The notes under the pieces: generated by a model | The model's input: the letters and a program-made list of their open reading frames with translations, nothing else | What the model was told of the DNA's origin: nothing | Database searches by the model: none | Assembly (NCBI GenBank): GCA_947359465.1 | Contig: OX375873.1 | Coordinates: 95,839,478 to 95,903,477, forward strand | Length of the DNA: 64,000 nt | DNA from: Metellina segmentata | Taxonomy: Eukaryota; Arthropoda; Arachnida; Araneae; Tetragnathidae | Direction of reading: 5' to 3' | Shown here: piece after piece, positions 44,601-57,594 of the stretch | Position numbering within the stretch: the stretch's first letter is position 1 | How the letters are laid out: each line of letters opens with the position of its first letter | Translations under genes and position numbers: made by a program

Positions 44601-45444
44601 AATTCTTCTCGTTAGTAGATAATTATATTTAAGATAGTTATATTGTTGTATTGATCGTAAGTGGGTAGTTGAATTTACGTAGCACTGGAGCAACTCAACT
44701 GCTTATTTACGACTGTCTGGGATTAAAATTCCGAACTTGTATCGATAGAAAAATTGTAATAAAAGACAGTCGGAACGGAGTGGAACATAATATTTTATTT
44801 TTGAGGTTCTTTAAGACAGGTATAATATTCTGAAGAATTTTTAAGCAAATATAAATAAAATTAGGGGATGTGTTGCTTTAAGTGAAATGTGAGGAGGAGC
44901 TCTTCCAAGTATTATTTATATGCAAGATGTTTCAGAAAACAAGTTTATCAAATAAAATTATTGGTATTAAATATTATATACAAGGCCAGACGTAATTTTT
45001 TTTTAACATTTGAAAAGATAGTTTTTAGACACTATCGTGATTCTATTTTCTTGGATTTTATGAAAACAGATAAAAGTTTAGAAACAATGGATTATTAATA
45101 ATTATAAATTATTTAAAATTATTTAAAATACTTGCTTACCGTAATCATTTGGTTCACATCTCTGCTTTCAACATCTAAATTATAGCTGTAAGTCACTAAT
45201 TTTAATCCCGTATCAATATTCCTGTGAAAAGAAAACTAATTTGACATTTTTCTTAAGTTTGAAGAACAAATGTAATGTTTTGGATATCATAAACAAGAAA
45301 AATGACAAGATTTACCGACCATTTGATCAAATTATCTTTATATTCTCTCACAATGAAAACTTTGTATTTTTTATCCTTTAATTTGAATTCATACTTTGGC
45401 TGCATTTTAAAATCAGTAATTAAAATTACATTTCTCGATTCCAT
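41648..45444 (-). CDS. CFAP300: CFAP300 (C11orf70) homologue, five exons
   Basis: Cytoplasmic factor needed to assemble outer and inner dynein arms of motile cilia and flagella (known for the vertebrate gene, mutated in primary ciliary dyskinesia). Exons on the minus strand, in order: 45444-45320, 45221-45140, 43795-43386, 42755-42689 and 41758-41648. The joined frame is 264 residues; the human protein is about 267. Key stretches are YEFKLKDKKYKVFIVREYKD (exon 1), GLKLVTYSYNLDVESRDVNQ (exon 2), FFDRIYERNITLPDG, CFEDYIDDIVIADELRTMLL, EFLFRIFKHMCIGGLLNQYE and YLSISKALYKDII (exon 3), VRKIGSSQTPTIMSKVFKI (exon 4), and VVPSEKLHEQDFVYVILNSK with TVLFHVW then stop (exon 5). The ATG at 45444 has a strong context (A at -3, G at +4); one at 45405 is possible. 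The exon 1 donor is uncertain: phase requires GTCGGT at 45319, while the better-looking GTAAAT three bases on would shift the frame. Confidence 0.88.
41759..42688 (-). other. CFAP300 intron 4
   Basis: AT-rich, no feature recognised. Confidence 0.5.
42756..43385 (-). other. CFAP300 intron 3 with (TA)n palindrome
   Basis: About 42810-42863 holds two TA-repeat runs separated by GGAAACCA, which together form a hairpin-prone stretch. Otherwise no feature. Confidence 0.5.
43796..45139 (-). other. CFAP300 intron 2
   Basis: AT-rich. A strongly decayed reverse SINE-A tail (AATTTACGTAGCACTGGAGC) sits at about 44670-44735. No other feature recognised. Confidence 0.45.
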
Positions 45445-46680
45445 CTTTGCTCGAATATTACAGATGGAACTGTGTTCAAAGCTTTGAATTGTTTCGGTTC
45501 TGGTTCCCATAGCGACAGAAAGATCCCCTTCGTTGCCATTCAGAGTTATCTCCCCTTTCTTCGAAGTTCTTAACAGAGAGAGAGAGAGAGAGAGAGAGAG
45601 CTGTTCAAAATGAAACTTAAGTAAAAAAAGAATCAATAATTTTATAATGGTAATTAAATGCGTCTGTTTGCAACAACATCAAATATAAGAGCAAAAGGAG
45701 GATTTCTTTACTAGATATTATGTATCGTCAGAATTTGTTTAGTTCATGATTGAAACAAGAGTGCACCGTTCGAAGCTGCATTTGAAATGGTGACCAAAAC
45801 GAGATAAATTTATGAACGTAAAATCAGAACATGGCAGAAGTGTAAATTTAGACCCAAAAATTTCCATTCAATGTATAATTAATTATCTATTATTCGTAAA
45901 CTCTATCCTTATATACATATCACCATATAGAAATCAGGCCTGGCCTTGCAAAGTCCGTATAATTCGAGCAACCCGCACAAAATATTGAAAATAACAAATT
46001 TTAATTCGACACACTTTTTGAAATGAAATGAATTGAGTAGTTGACGGTAAAAAATATTTTTGAAGTGTACGTAATCGTTTAATTTTGACGCTAAATAGTT
46101 TAGGAATGAAATTATTTTATAATAAATGCATCTTTTCCCAACCCTATTTATGACAGGGCCCTTGGAGTGTGTGGGGCCCCGTTTGGGCTCCACACCTCGA
46201 GGCTTAGTGAAGACGCTGTTTCGAAATTAACAGGATTATGATTATTACAGCTTTTATATTTTAAGTTAATTTTTAGTTGCATCATTAGTGGGGTATCTCA
46301 GAATAAATAGCACTCCTGCCCATTATATGTAAATCAAGTACTTGATACAACGTTTTTTATCGCGTGAATAGAATCTAAAATAAAAATAATAGTACTAGTA
46401 ATTTTAAATAAAGAGCAAATTAAAGGTTATGAAAGTACTATTTTTAATATGAAAATTGATAACATCCTTTTGATGTCTATGCCGCAGTTGACACAACATT
46501 ACCCAAATTACATACCGTCTGCAATACCATCACAGCTTTTGAAAAAATTCTAGTTTTTGTGTATAAGACTAAATACATGATTCTCCATACTGCAAATCTA
46601 CCACATCTGTTGTTTTCACTCGAGCAATTTTAGGAATGAAGAAGCTTGCATTAACACATTAGACATACGTGTTACACATT
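45445..46680. other. 5' flank of CFAP300 and intergenic DNA
   Basis: An (AG)n run lies at about 45572-45600, some 130 bp upstream of the likely start codon and within the presumed 5' leader or promoter. Around 45935-46205 there is repeat-like DNA with GGGCCC and TGTGTGGGGCCCCGTTTGGG, possibly a hAT-type terminus. 46205-46680 shows nothing to name. Confidence 0.4.
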
Positions 46681-47014
46681 CCCAGGTGGCACACCGATAT
46701 AAAAATATATCAGAACGACATCAATCGATATTATGAATGTCGGGGAATCTCGAAGATCGAATTCAGGATATTAAATGATATCAAAAGATATAATGCAAAT
46801 TATATATTTCTCAGAGAGAGTAAATAAAATGGTTTTTGATATTGTTAGCAAGAAGTATACTTAAAATTATTAAAATTAAAACTTTTTACCTATTTTTGCA
46901 AGAATTGTAAATATAACGTCGAAAGAACTTTATCGAAAATATATCAGATTATAACGTAATCCAGATATCGTAGGAATGATATCAACCGATAATATGCACA
47001 ATCCCAAAAATTAT

Positions 47015-47745
47015 ATCGGATGATGTCGTTTCTCGACATAATTAAACACATTACGACATAATCCGATACAACTTTGATATCTTTTCTTTGCCGTAGCTCT
47101 ATAGCAGTTTATATCGTGTTCCGACATATTTTTATATCGGCTTTCATTATCAATATATATTATTCGATTTCTATCGACATTCTTATATCCGTCCCCTCTT
47201 TTTATCGGATGATGTCGTTGCTCGACATAATCCGATACAACTTTGATATCTTTTCTTTGCCGTAGCTTTATAGCAGTTTATATCGTGTTCCGACATATTT
47301 TTATATCGTCTTTCATTATCAATATATATCATTCGATTTCTATCACATTCTTATATCCGTCCCCTCTTTTTATCGGATGATGTTGTTGCTCGACATAATT
47401 AAACACATTACGACATAATCCGATACAACTTTTATATCTTTTCTTTGCCGTAGCTTTATAGCAGTTTATATAGTGTTCTGACATATTTTTATATTGTCTT
47501 TCATTATCAATATATATCATTCGATTTCTATCGACACTTTGTCGACATTCTTATATCCGTCCCCTCTTTTTATCGGATGATGTCGTTGCTCGACATAATT
47601 AAACACATTACGATATAATCCGATACAACTTTGATATCTTTTCTTTGCCGTAGCTCTATAGCAGTTTATATAGTGTTCCGACATTTTTATATCGGCTTTC
47701 ATTATCAATCTTTTCATTTCAATTGACAATTTGTCGACATTCTTG
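47015..47745 (-). repeat. Four tandem repeats of about 170-200 bp (left arm)
   Basis: The landmark ATCGGATGATGT recurs at 47015, 47204, 47372 and 47572, and CTTTCATTATCAA recurs at 47141, 47310, 47498 and 47696. Units contain GATATC- and CGACATAA-type motifs resembling the element's own termini. They are the reverse complement of the repeats at 51.9-52.6 kb. Confidence 0.85.
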
Positions 47746-48111
47746 TATCTGTTTCCTGACATAGCTCAATTCAGGAAACAGATACAAGAGAGCATTTTGT
47801 CCTTTTACTATTTTATAGCTGCCCATCTTCTGGTTTTTGTTGAGTTTTTCAAGTTGAAATTAACTATAAAATCATCAAATTGTTTCTACACAAATTACAT
47901 TTGGCATAAAATGTTACATTATAACAGTTGTATAATTTTAGACACACACAAGAAAGCCAAGTAAAAAGGCTATAAAAACCAGAAGATTGGCAGCCATGCT
48001 ATTTACTTACAATCAAGCAAAGAAAAACACTTATGGTGAAGGCGTTAATATATAAAATTTCAAATGTTAAAATAATGGCAATCATTAAAGACTAAAATAA
48101 TTTTTATTTTC

Positions 48112-48290
48112 AAAGATTTATGAATGTTTCGTTATCTTCGTTGTCACTGCCTTTGTGTCTTTCATCACTGTCTTTCTTTTGTGCTTTTCTCCCATACCAT
48201 TCAGGAGCATTGGCCAAAGCTTTCCATCAAGGAATGCTTCGGGATTCCATCAAACTTTTTACCTGTTGCAGCTAAAAAGGAAATAACGTA
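48112..48290 (-). pseudogene. DUF4806-like C-terminal fragment (left arm)
   Basis: On the minus strand the same sequence as at 51.39-51.54 kb. One frame reads WKALANAPEWYGRKAQKKDS, which fits the C-terminal 'WLxxAPER' part of DUF4806 proteins; the preceding exon-like segment is deleted in this arm. A stop (ATTCCTTGATGG) precedes the Trp in this frame in both arms. Confidence 0.4.
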
Positions 48291-48429
48291 ATTAGCTTTG
48301 GTGATGAATTTATTTCCTTCTTAAAATTCTAAAATATATCTTACAATAGTTATCGAGGGAGTGAAATTAACATTTAAAAACTATCCTGTCAAGTTTCACA
48401 ATGATTGAAAACTATTGGTTCATAGTTTT

Positions 48430-48712
48430 TTTTTCTTCCAATGGCGGGCACTGGACTTTTGTCCTTTGCCACTACAAGGCCGGAAGTGATGGTGGACTAC
48501 TTCCAATGGCGGGCACTAAGGATTTGTCCTTTGGCCACTACGAGGCCGGAAGTGATGGACACTTGTGAAGGGGCCCCCAATGGGAGGACCATCATTGCCC
48601 CTAACAAAGGACAGCACAATTTACATAAATGCCCAGACCCCGGATTCGTACCAAGAACCTTCCGATCCAGAGACCAACACCTTAACCACTAGACCGGTTG
48701 GTCGGCTGGTTT
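48430..48712 (-). repeat. SINE-B in the left arm
   Basis: Reverse SINE-B with its head at the right (reverse of GCCGACCAACCGGTCTAGTG; B box visible as GGATTCGTACC in the given strand, one base changed). The distal part is duplicated. It occupies the same position in the element as the SINE-B at 51.0 kb in the right arm. Confidence 0.8.
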
Positions 48713-49585
48713 AAAGTAATTCTAGAATACAATCTGCTACAGGACTTATCCATTTATGAAATCATTTATGCTACAAGTTTGAAATGGTTAAGGTTTTAAA
48801 AAATTTTCTTTAATGGTAGGTTGGGGTTTACGGCCCAAGGGCCCGATCAGACCCCCATTAAGCGCCAGACTTTAATATATTTCATTTCTTTAATGACTTT
48901 AAATGATGCAAGTATGGTATCACCATTTAATAAAATTCTTTCTTAATTTAAGGTAAAGCTAACAATTCTAACAAAGTATTAAAAGCTTTAATTTACTTAA
49001 GAGTTGTTTCATTTCATCAAATCTTTATATATATAAATATAGAAAATACAAATTAAATCAATAAAAGTAATTCATTACTAATAAAATTTAACCCATAATC
49101 ATTTAAAATTATTGGGTAAAGCTTCTTGGCATGCCACTTGAGATTTTTAGATAAGATCAGTTTACTAACTGGGCTATTATTTTCCGTGATTATTAGCTAT
49201 AGAAGTCTGTATACATATAAAAATCACATTCACTTTTAAAAATTAAAACACGAGCGACAGCACAAGAACGTCCAAAACAATAACAGATGAGTTGAGTTGA
49301 TTTCTTGTGTCTTATGCTTCTTATCTAATTTACAATAGCGCCCGATAACTTGTTTCCGATATAATTTTTGGGATTGCGCATATTATCGGTTGATATAATT
49401 CCTATGACATCTGGACTACGTTATAATCTGATATATTTTGGATAAAGTCGGAACATTCAGAACATCGAGTGATGTCGTTCTGATATATTTTTATATCGGT
49501 GTGCCACATGGGAAGACACAAGAGCTCAACTCAACTCATCTCAACTGTTACTGTTTTTTTTCTTGTGCTGTCGCTCGTGTTTGAA

Positions 49586-51540
49586 ATGCCAGGTAATAAA
49601 AAAAGACGTTTAGAACGTCAAGCTTTTAAAGAATTACATAATTTTGTTGAACAAGTAGAGTTTCAGGAATGAGGAAATAATTTTTTAATACAGCCGAATT
49701 TAGCGTGACTTCAGAGGATGCAGCTTTAAGCTGTGCAAGTCCTGTGAGGTAAGCCTATAGTTCAATTTCTTTTTACTTTATTTCGTTATTATTGTTTTTT
49801 TTAAGATTTTCTATGGGTTTATTATTGTTCATTAATAATATCTTTTAGCCCTTTTCGAAAAGTCAAGTGCGAGCGGGTAATTCTCTACTATTCTGAAAAT
49901 TCCTGTCCGGGCACAATTTCTTCCACTAAATGCGATAAAATTGGATTTTTCATAACATTCTGATAAACTGCCTAGGGATGAGTGTTTTTAGTAGAAAAAT
50001 AATTCTGACATCAAGAATAGAAAACCCACAATATTTGAAAAGAGAACCGAAAAATATTTGTTTCCAGGGCTTTCTTTCAGCCGGCAGAATTTCATTTTGT
50101 TTTCCTAAAAAAGTATCTGAACATTTTTTGTTGCTCTTTTAAAGACCCTTTTGGTACTTTATTTTTTTTCTTATTAAATGCTTGCATAGTCCCATGCAAA
50201 AATATAAAAAGCATTTAATTGCTAAATTTTCTGAAAGTTTCTTTTAATTAACCTGATCTGTGAAGTATTTTAACTTAAGTATTTAGTATTTGAGCACTTT
50301 TTTTGGTCTGCTGAAGGTTTGAGTGCAAATAGGCAGAGATATGTTCTATATATATTTTAAATTGAAGTTTAGTTAACCGTGTCTATATTAATGGAACTTT
50401 CCATTTTTCAGGTTAAGTTTTTATACTATGCTGGATATGGAAAGACAGACAGTTCTTTTGTACAGAGCATAACTAAAAAAGTGCTATCGCAAGATCTGGC
50501 TATCCAATATAGTAGATGTGGCCGAAAGGGGAAAAAGTCCTTGCATTTTAATAGCATTTCGAATGTTATATTAGGTAATATTGATTAAATCTATTGCTAT
50601 GTGATTTGTAATTTTTATATGTATACAGACTTCTATAGCTAAAATCACGGAAAATAATAGCCCAGATAGTAAACTGATCTTACCTAAAAATATCAAGTGG
50701 CATGCCAAGAAGCTTTAACCAATAATTTTAAATGATTATGGGTTAAATTTTATTAGTAATGAATTAATTTTATTGATTTAATTTGTATTTTCTATATTTA
50801 TAAAGATTTGATTAAATGAAACAACTCTTAAGTTAATTAAAGCTTTTAATACTTTGTTAAAATTGTTAGCTTTACCTTAAATTAAGCAAGCTGATCGGGC
50901 CCTTGGGCCGTAAACCCCAACCTACCATTAAAGAAAAATTTTTTAAACCTTAACCATTTCAAACTTATAGCATAAATGATTTCATAAATGGATAAGTCCT
51001 GTAGCAGATTGTATTCTAGAATTACTTTGAACCAACCGGTCAAGAGGTTAAGGTGTTGGTCTCTGGATCGGAAGGTTCTTGGTTCGAATCCGGGGTCTGG
51101 GCATTTATGTAAATTGTGCTGTCCTTTGTTAGGGGCAATGATGGTCCTCCCATTAGGGGCCCCTTCACAAGTGACCATCACTTCTGGCCTTGTAATGGCC
51201 AAGGACAAAAGCCCGCCATTGGGAAAAAAAACAACTATGAACCAATAGTTTTCAATCATTGTGAAACTTGCCAGGATAGTTTTTAAATGTTAATTTCACT
51301 CCCTCAATAACTATTGTAAGATATATTTTAGAATTTTAAGAAGGAAATAAATTCATCACCAAAGCTAATTACGTTATTTCCCTTTTAGCTGCAACAGGTA
51401 AAAGGTTCGATGGAATCCCGAAGCATTCCTTGATGGAAAGCTTTGGCCAATGCTCCTGAATGGTATGGGAGAAAAGCACAAAAGAAAGACAGTGATAAAA
51501 GACACAAAGGCAGTAACAACGAAGATAACGAAACATTCAT
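49586..51540 (+). pseudogene. DUF4806-like gene carried by the right arm
   Basis: A possible first exon opens with ATG at 49586 (MPGNKKRRLERQAFKELHNF) and stops after 28 codons. A second exon-like block, 50412-50574, follows a good acceptor (CATTTTTCAG) and reads VKFLYYAGYGKTDSSFVQSI, then TKKVLSQDLAIQYS and GRKGKKSLHFNSISNVIL before GTAATA. This fits the DUF4806 core pattern: GG-K, a long helix, 'LxxxLAxQYSWxGxxxKxxF'. A third block starts after CCTTTTAG at 51389 and reads AATGKRFDGIPKHS; the matching C-terminal end WKALANAPEW lies in another frame, so the gene is broken. DUF4806 proteins are common in arthropod genomes and often repeat-associated; their function is unknown to me. Confidence 0.45.
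51031..51228 (+). repeat. SINE-B in the right arm
   Basis: Head ACCAACCGGTCAAGAGGTTA, B box GGTTCGAATCC, then TGTGCTGTCCTTTGTTAGGG and CAAGTGACCATCACTTCTGG. It lacks the duplicated distal part seen in the left arm. Flanked on both arms by the same element sequence (TTCTAGAATTACTTTGA and CTATGAACCAATAGTTTTCA). Confidence 0.85.
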
Positions 51541-51885
51541 AAATCTTTGAAAATAAAAATTGTTTTAGTCTTTAATGATTGCCATTATTTTAACATTTGC
51601 AATTTTATATATCTTCTGGTTTTTATAGCCTTTTTACTCGGTTTTTCTTGTCTAAAATTATACAACTGTTATAATGTAACATTTTATGCCAAATGTAATT
51701 TGTGTAAAAACAATTTGATGATTTTATAGCTGATTTCAACTTGAAAAACTCAACAAAAACCAGAAGTGGGCAGCTATGAAATAGTAAAAGGACAAAATGC
51801 TCTCTTGTATCTGTTTCCTGAATTGAGCTATGTCAGGAAGCAGATACAAGAATGTCGAAAAGCGTCAATTGAAATGAAATGATTG

Positions 51886-52585
51886 ATAATGAAAGCCAAT
51901 ATAAAAACTGCTATAGAGCTACGTCAAAGAAAAGATATCAAAGTTGTATCGGATTATGTCGAGCAACGACATCATCCGATAAAAAGAGGGGACGGATATA
52001 AGAATGTCGACAAAGTGTCGATAGAAATCGAATTATATATATTGATAATGAAAGCCGGTATAAAAATATGTCGGAACACGATATAAACTGCTATAGAGCT
52101 ACGGCAAAGAAAAGATATCAAAGTTGTATCGGATTATGTCGTAATGTGTTTAATTATGTCGAGAAACTACATCATCCGATATAAAGAGGGGACGGGTATA
52201 AGAATGTCGATAGAAATCGAATGATATATATTGATAATGAAAGCCGATATAAAAATATGTCGGAACACGATATAAACTGATATAGAGCTACGGCAAAGAA
52301 AAGATATCAAAGTTGTATCAGATTATGTCGTAATGTGTTTAATTATGTCGAGAAACGACATCATCCGATATAAAGAGGGGACGGATATAAGAATGTCGAC
52401 AAAGTGTCGATAGAAATCGAATGATATATATTGATAATGAAAGCCGATATAAAAATATGTCGGAACACGATATAAACTGCTATAGAGCTACGGCAAAGAA
52501 AAGATATCAAAGTTGTATCGGATTATGTCGTAATGTGTTTAATTATGTCGAGAAACGACATCATCCGATATAAAGAGGGGGTCAT
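51886..52585 (+). repeat. Four tandem repeats of about 160-200 bp (right arm)
   Basis: AAAGCC followed by an AATATAAAAA/GATATAAAAA-type block recurs at about 51892, 52051, 52240 and 52440. Each unit ends near ATCATCCGATA with AGAGGGGACGG. Reverse complement of the left-arm array. Confidence 0.85.
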
Positions 52586-52664
52586 TGCGATATCATTTTT
52601 TGTCGGAGCAGATATTATACAATATCTTTTTACGATATCATCTGATATTCTTGTGCCACCTGGG

Positions 52665-53479
52665 TTGAACTGGAAATTTAAATTTTTTTGAGTTGTGGTA
52701 TTGCAGCTGAGGTGCGAAATATTATTCAAATGATGGCAAAACTCAAATATGAACAACTATCACCTGCTTGGTTGACCTGGGCTCATTAAGAATTCTCCTT
52801 TCAATCGCTAGTGGGAAGCCTGGGACCGCTTGGGTTTACAGATTGGTTTTCGGAAGCTCGTCTTGCGTAATTCTTTACATTATTTTTATTCGTATTATGG
52901 ATTTCAGTAGTCTTTGTAAATCTGCTACTTGAAATAAAAACCCATCAAACATTGATTCTTATAGAAATGTAATCTGTATTTTATATGCTAGTTATGTCAT
53001 GTGTTTCGAAGAACATAAGAAATTTATGTGTAAAGAAGTTACCAAGAAATAGACATTACTTTAACTATGCATATTTCATACGAATCAAATCAATACATGT
53101 AAGTTGTGATATCAACTAATTTGTACGATCCACATGGCAGATATCCTTTTGCTTTATTATGTCTAAACGGACTGATGAATAATCAAGATCAGATAGGTCA
53201 TTCGGGAATGATAACGAGAAATCCTTATGAATATTAATAGTTTGAAAGACTAAATGTCACGCGCGAATAACCCCGTTTCCCGCTCTTATAGCAGCATCAC
53301 ATGTGCCCCATCTGTTATGAATTTTCTAATTTCATGGGAAGGAAACACAAAATCATATTTTCAATCTTACGGGTGTGAGAAGACATTTTTTATTTTCCAA
53401 AGAAAAAGTTATTTCTTAGATCGCGTAATGTGAAATGATGTGCCAAATTTTTCAATTACTTTCTGTAACACATCTTTTA
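52665..53479. other. Intergenic, nothing recognised
   Basis: AT-rich DNA without a coding or repeat signal that I can name. Confidence 0.4.
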
Positions 53480-53800
53480 CGAAGCCGACGTACCCCAGTT
53501 GGTAGAGCCGGAAAGTAGCTATAGTAGAGTTGTAATTCTAAACTAGGTTTAACCACAGACCGTTGTGTAACCGGGAACTGGTGCATGTTAAATCTGTTGT
53601 GGCCTTAAATGTCCTCATGTTGGCGTAGTGTAGAAGTTTAGAGAGTAGAGGGGGGGGGGGGGGTAGCTGGCTTCTTCCTCTGACCACGGTTCAAAATTAC
53701 GACGGTCCTCGGATCTGTGCTATTGATCCCGGACCGTCGCCAAAACCTAATCGTGTCACTCCAGTGCGACGTTAATTTAATTACCTATCAACCAACCAGC
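53480..53800 (+). repeat. SINE-C copy
   Basis: Head GTACCCCAGTTGGTAGAGCC (an A-box-like tRNA start), then ACCACAGACCGTTGTGTAAC, GGTGCATGTTAAATCTGTTG and the SINE-A-like lower body and tail (GTTCAAAATTACGACGGTCC, CCAGTGCGACGTTAATTTAA). It contains a G14-17 run at about 53650. The head differs from SINE-A while the tail is shared. Confidence 0.65.
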
Positions 53801-55108
53801 GCGTATCTTTTACTGTAGAAATAAAAATAATTAAAATAGAAATTCAAATATGTTTATTTACAATTAATTCGTTATCTATGGAACCTAAAACCGAAATTAG
53901 ATGATGGAAAATTGTTTTAAATATATATATATGCTTTAATGCATTCGCAAAAGATAATCAATTACTTGATTTATTAAATTGTTTTTGTTTATTTGTTTTG
54001 AGAAGTACTGGGATAACGTTCTCAGTAGTTTCAAAGACGATTAGAATAGATTTTCCAAACATCAATAGGTGATTTATATTTTAGTTTCATTTTGAGCTAC
54101 ATTTTAGATCTTCATCTTTGGACTTGTTTGGATTCGTTGTTTGCTTCCGATCTATCGACTTTCTTTATTTTCTAAGTATTCGTGTTTGTATATTCAATGA
54201 TAGCTACAATGAGAACTATTTAGGTGTTATACCAAAGGTCAAATAGGCAAGTTCCAGAGATCACATTGAATGAAGATTACCTCGATGTCGTCATCCTTGT
54301 TCATTTCCGAAGACAACTAATAGTCTTTTCTGGATGCCTGTTTCATTTAATTATTGTTGTCAAAGCATAGAAACAAAGTAACTTTCATTTTTCGAGAAAA
54401 AAATATGCTCGGTTTCTGCTATTCTCGAAATAAAAGGGCGTTTATTCGACATTTTCGAAGAAATACAACACTTGGTTTTCCCGCAACTCTATTAAGCCTT
54501 TGCGGCTTTTAAAATGGCTCCTCGTGTCTATTTGTCAAGTTAATTAGTTTCAGTACAGACCGTCGTCGTGCGGTCCCAATAGAGAAGGATAAAATTAAAT
54601 TCCTCTTTAGCGAACGTAGTATGCCATCTGTATGTCTTCCTAGCAAAGTAAACTGGGATTAGAAAAATATATATATAACGGTTCACTGCGCTCTTGTAAT
54701 TCAAAGCAACCGTCAAATGAATGAAACTACCTCATAAATCTACTGTAAAATCTTTTACCACACTTCTTTTAGACAAACATCCACATAGTTTAGAAATAAC
54801 CTCTTTATGAGAAAAAGAAACAAATTTAGACCATCTCGGTGTGAGAGGCATTTTTTATCAAGATAAATGTCGGTGGTGTTTTGATGGTGGAACGTGCTTC
54901 CTGTACGCTTTCCGGACGCGACGTCAATTAACGAATTCCGAATTTGAAAATTCAAATTAATTGGTTAACGCCAAACGTTGTCAAAACGGCGATGAATAAT
55001 AGTAACCCAAACTGTGCCATGGACTGCCCCATTTGGGTAATAGGTAGTAAAATATCCGTTTTCTGTCACCCTGGAATTTTTGTTCACACTGAAATCATAC
55101 ACTTATCA
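53801..55108. other. Intergenic, nothing firmly recognised
   Basis: AT-rich, with a slightly richer block at 54470-55080. A 66-codon minus-strand frame at 54755-54955 has no recognisable domain. Confidence 0.35.
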
Positions 55109-55325
55109 CTACTATTATAAAAATAAGTTTCTGTGTGTATGTTCGCCGTGTCCTGACGAATCCATGGCCCTTACAATAATGAAATTTGGCACACAGGTAG
55201 TCCGAAATTTTTGCAATTTTATAGTCCAGCCCGAATTTTAAAATTTAATCTGGAACATTTTAAAATTAATTTCATGCTATATTTAATTATTATTGTTTTC
55301 CTCCGATTGGCAACATCCTTCAATT
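55109..55325 (+). repeat. Helitron-like family A, 5' fragment
   Basis: Starts CTACTATTATAAAAATAAGT and continues with CCTGACGAATCCATGGCCCT, CACACAGGTAGTCC and AAATTTAATCTGGAACATTT, the 5' quarter of family A. The 3' part is missing. Confidence 0.55.

Positions 55326-57594
<2,269 letters not shown>

Larger units (their letters stand above)
46681..49512 (-). mobile_element. TIR element, left arm of a 6-kb palindrome (deleted copy)
   Basis: Starts CCCAGGTGGCACACCGATAT and ends with its near reverse complement ATATCGGTGTGCCACATGGG. The inverted similarity continues inward for roughly 200-300 bp (for example CAATCCCAAAAATTATATCGG near 47001 against CCGATATAATTTTTGGGATTG near 49352). Inside, in minus-strand order: the 5' TIR, a short leader (reverse of 49250-49320), a block from which about 1 kb is missing compared with the right arm, a nested SINE-B, the end of a DUF4806-like gene, four ~190-bp tandem repeats, and the 3' TIR. 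No transposase is recognisable. Flanking duplication not clear. Confidence 0.65.
49513..52664 (+). mobile_element. TIR element, right arm of the palindrome (fuller copy, missing its own 5' TIR)
   Basis: Starts directly after the ATGGG end of the left copy with AAGACACAAGAGCTCAACTC, which corresponds to the leader inside the left copy, so its own 5' terminus is absent. It carries about 1 kb (49586-50605) lacking in the left arm, then sequence running in reverse complement to 49.2-46.9 kb: the AAGCTT-rich block, SINE-B, the DUF4806-like end, and tandem repeats. It ends TATTCTTGTGCCACCTGGG, matching the outer terminus of the left arm for 13 bp. Confidence 0.65.

Noticed and set aside
45909..46193. 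94-codon minus-strand frame upstream of CFAP300
   Set aside because: Repeat-like sequence with no recognised domain and no splice link to CFAP300.
47015..52585. CRISPR-like regular repeats
   Set aside because: Units are about 170-200 bp with no unique spacers, in animal DNA inside a transposon.
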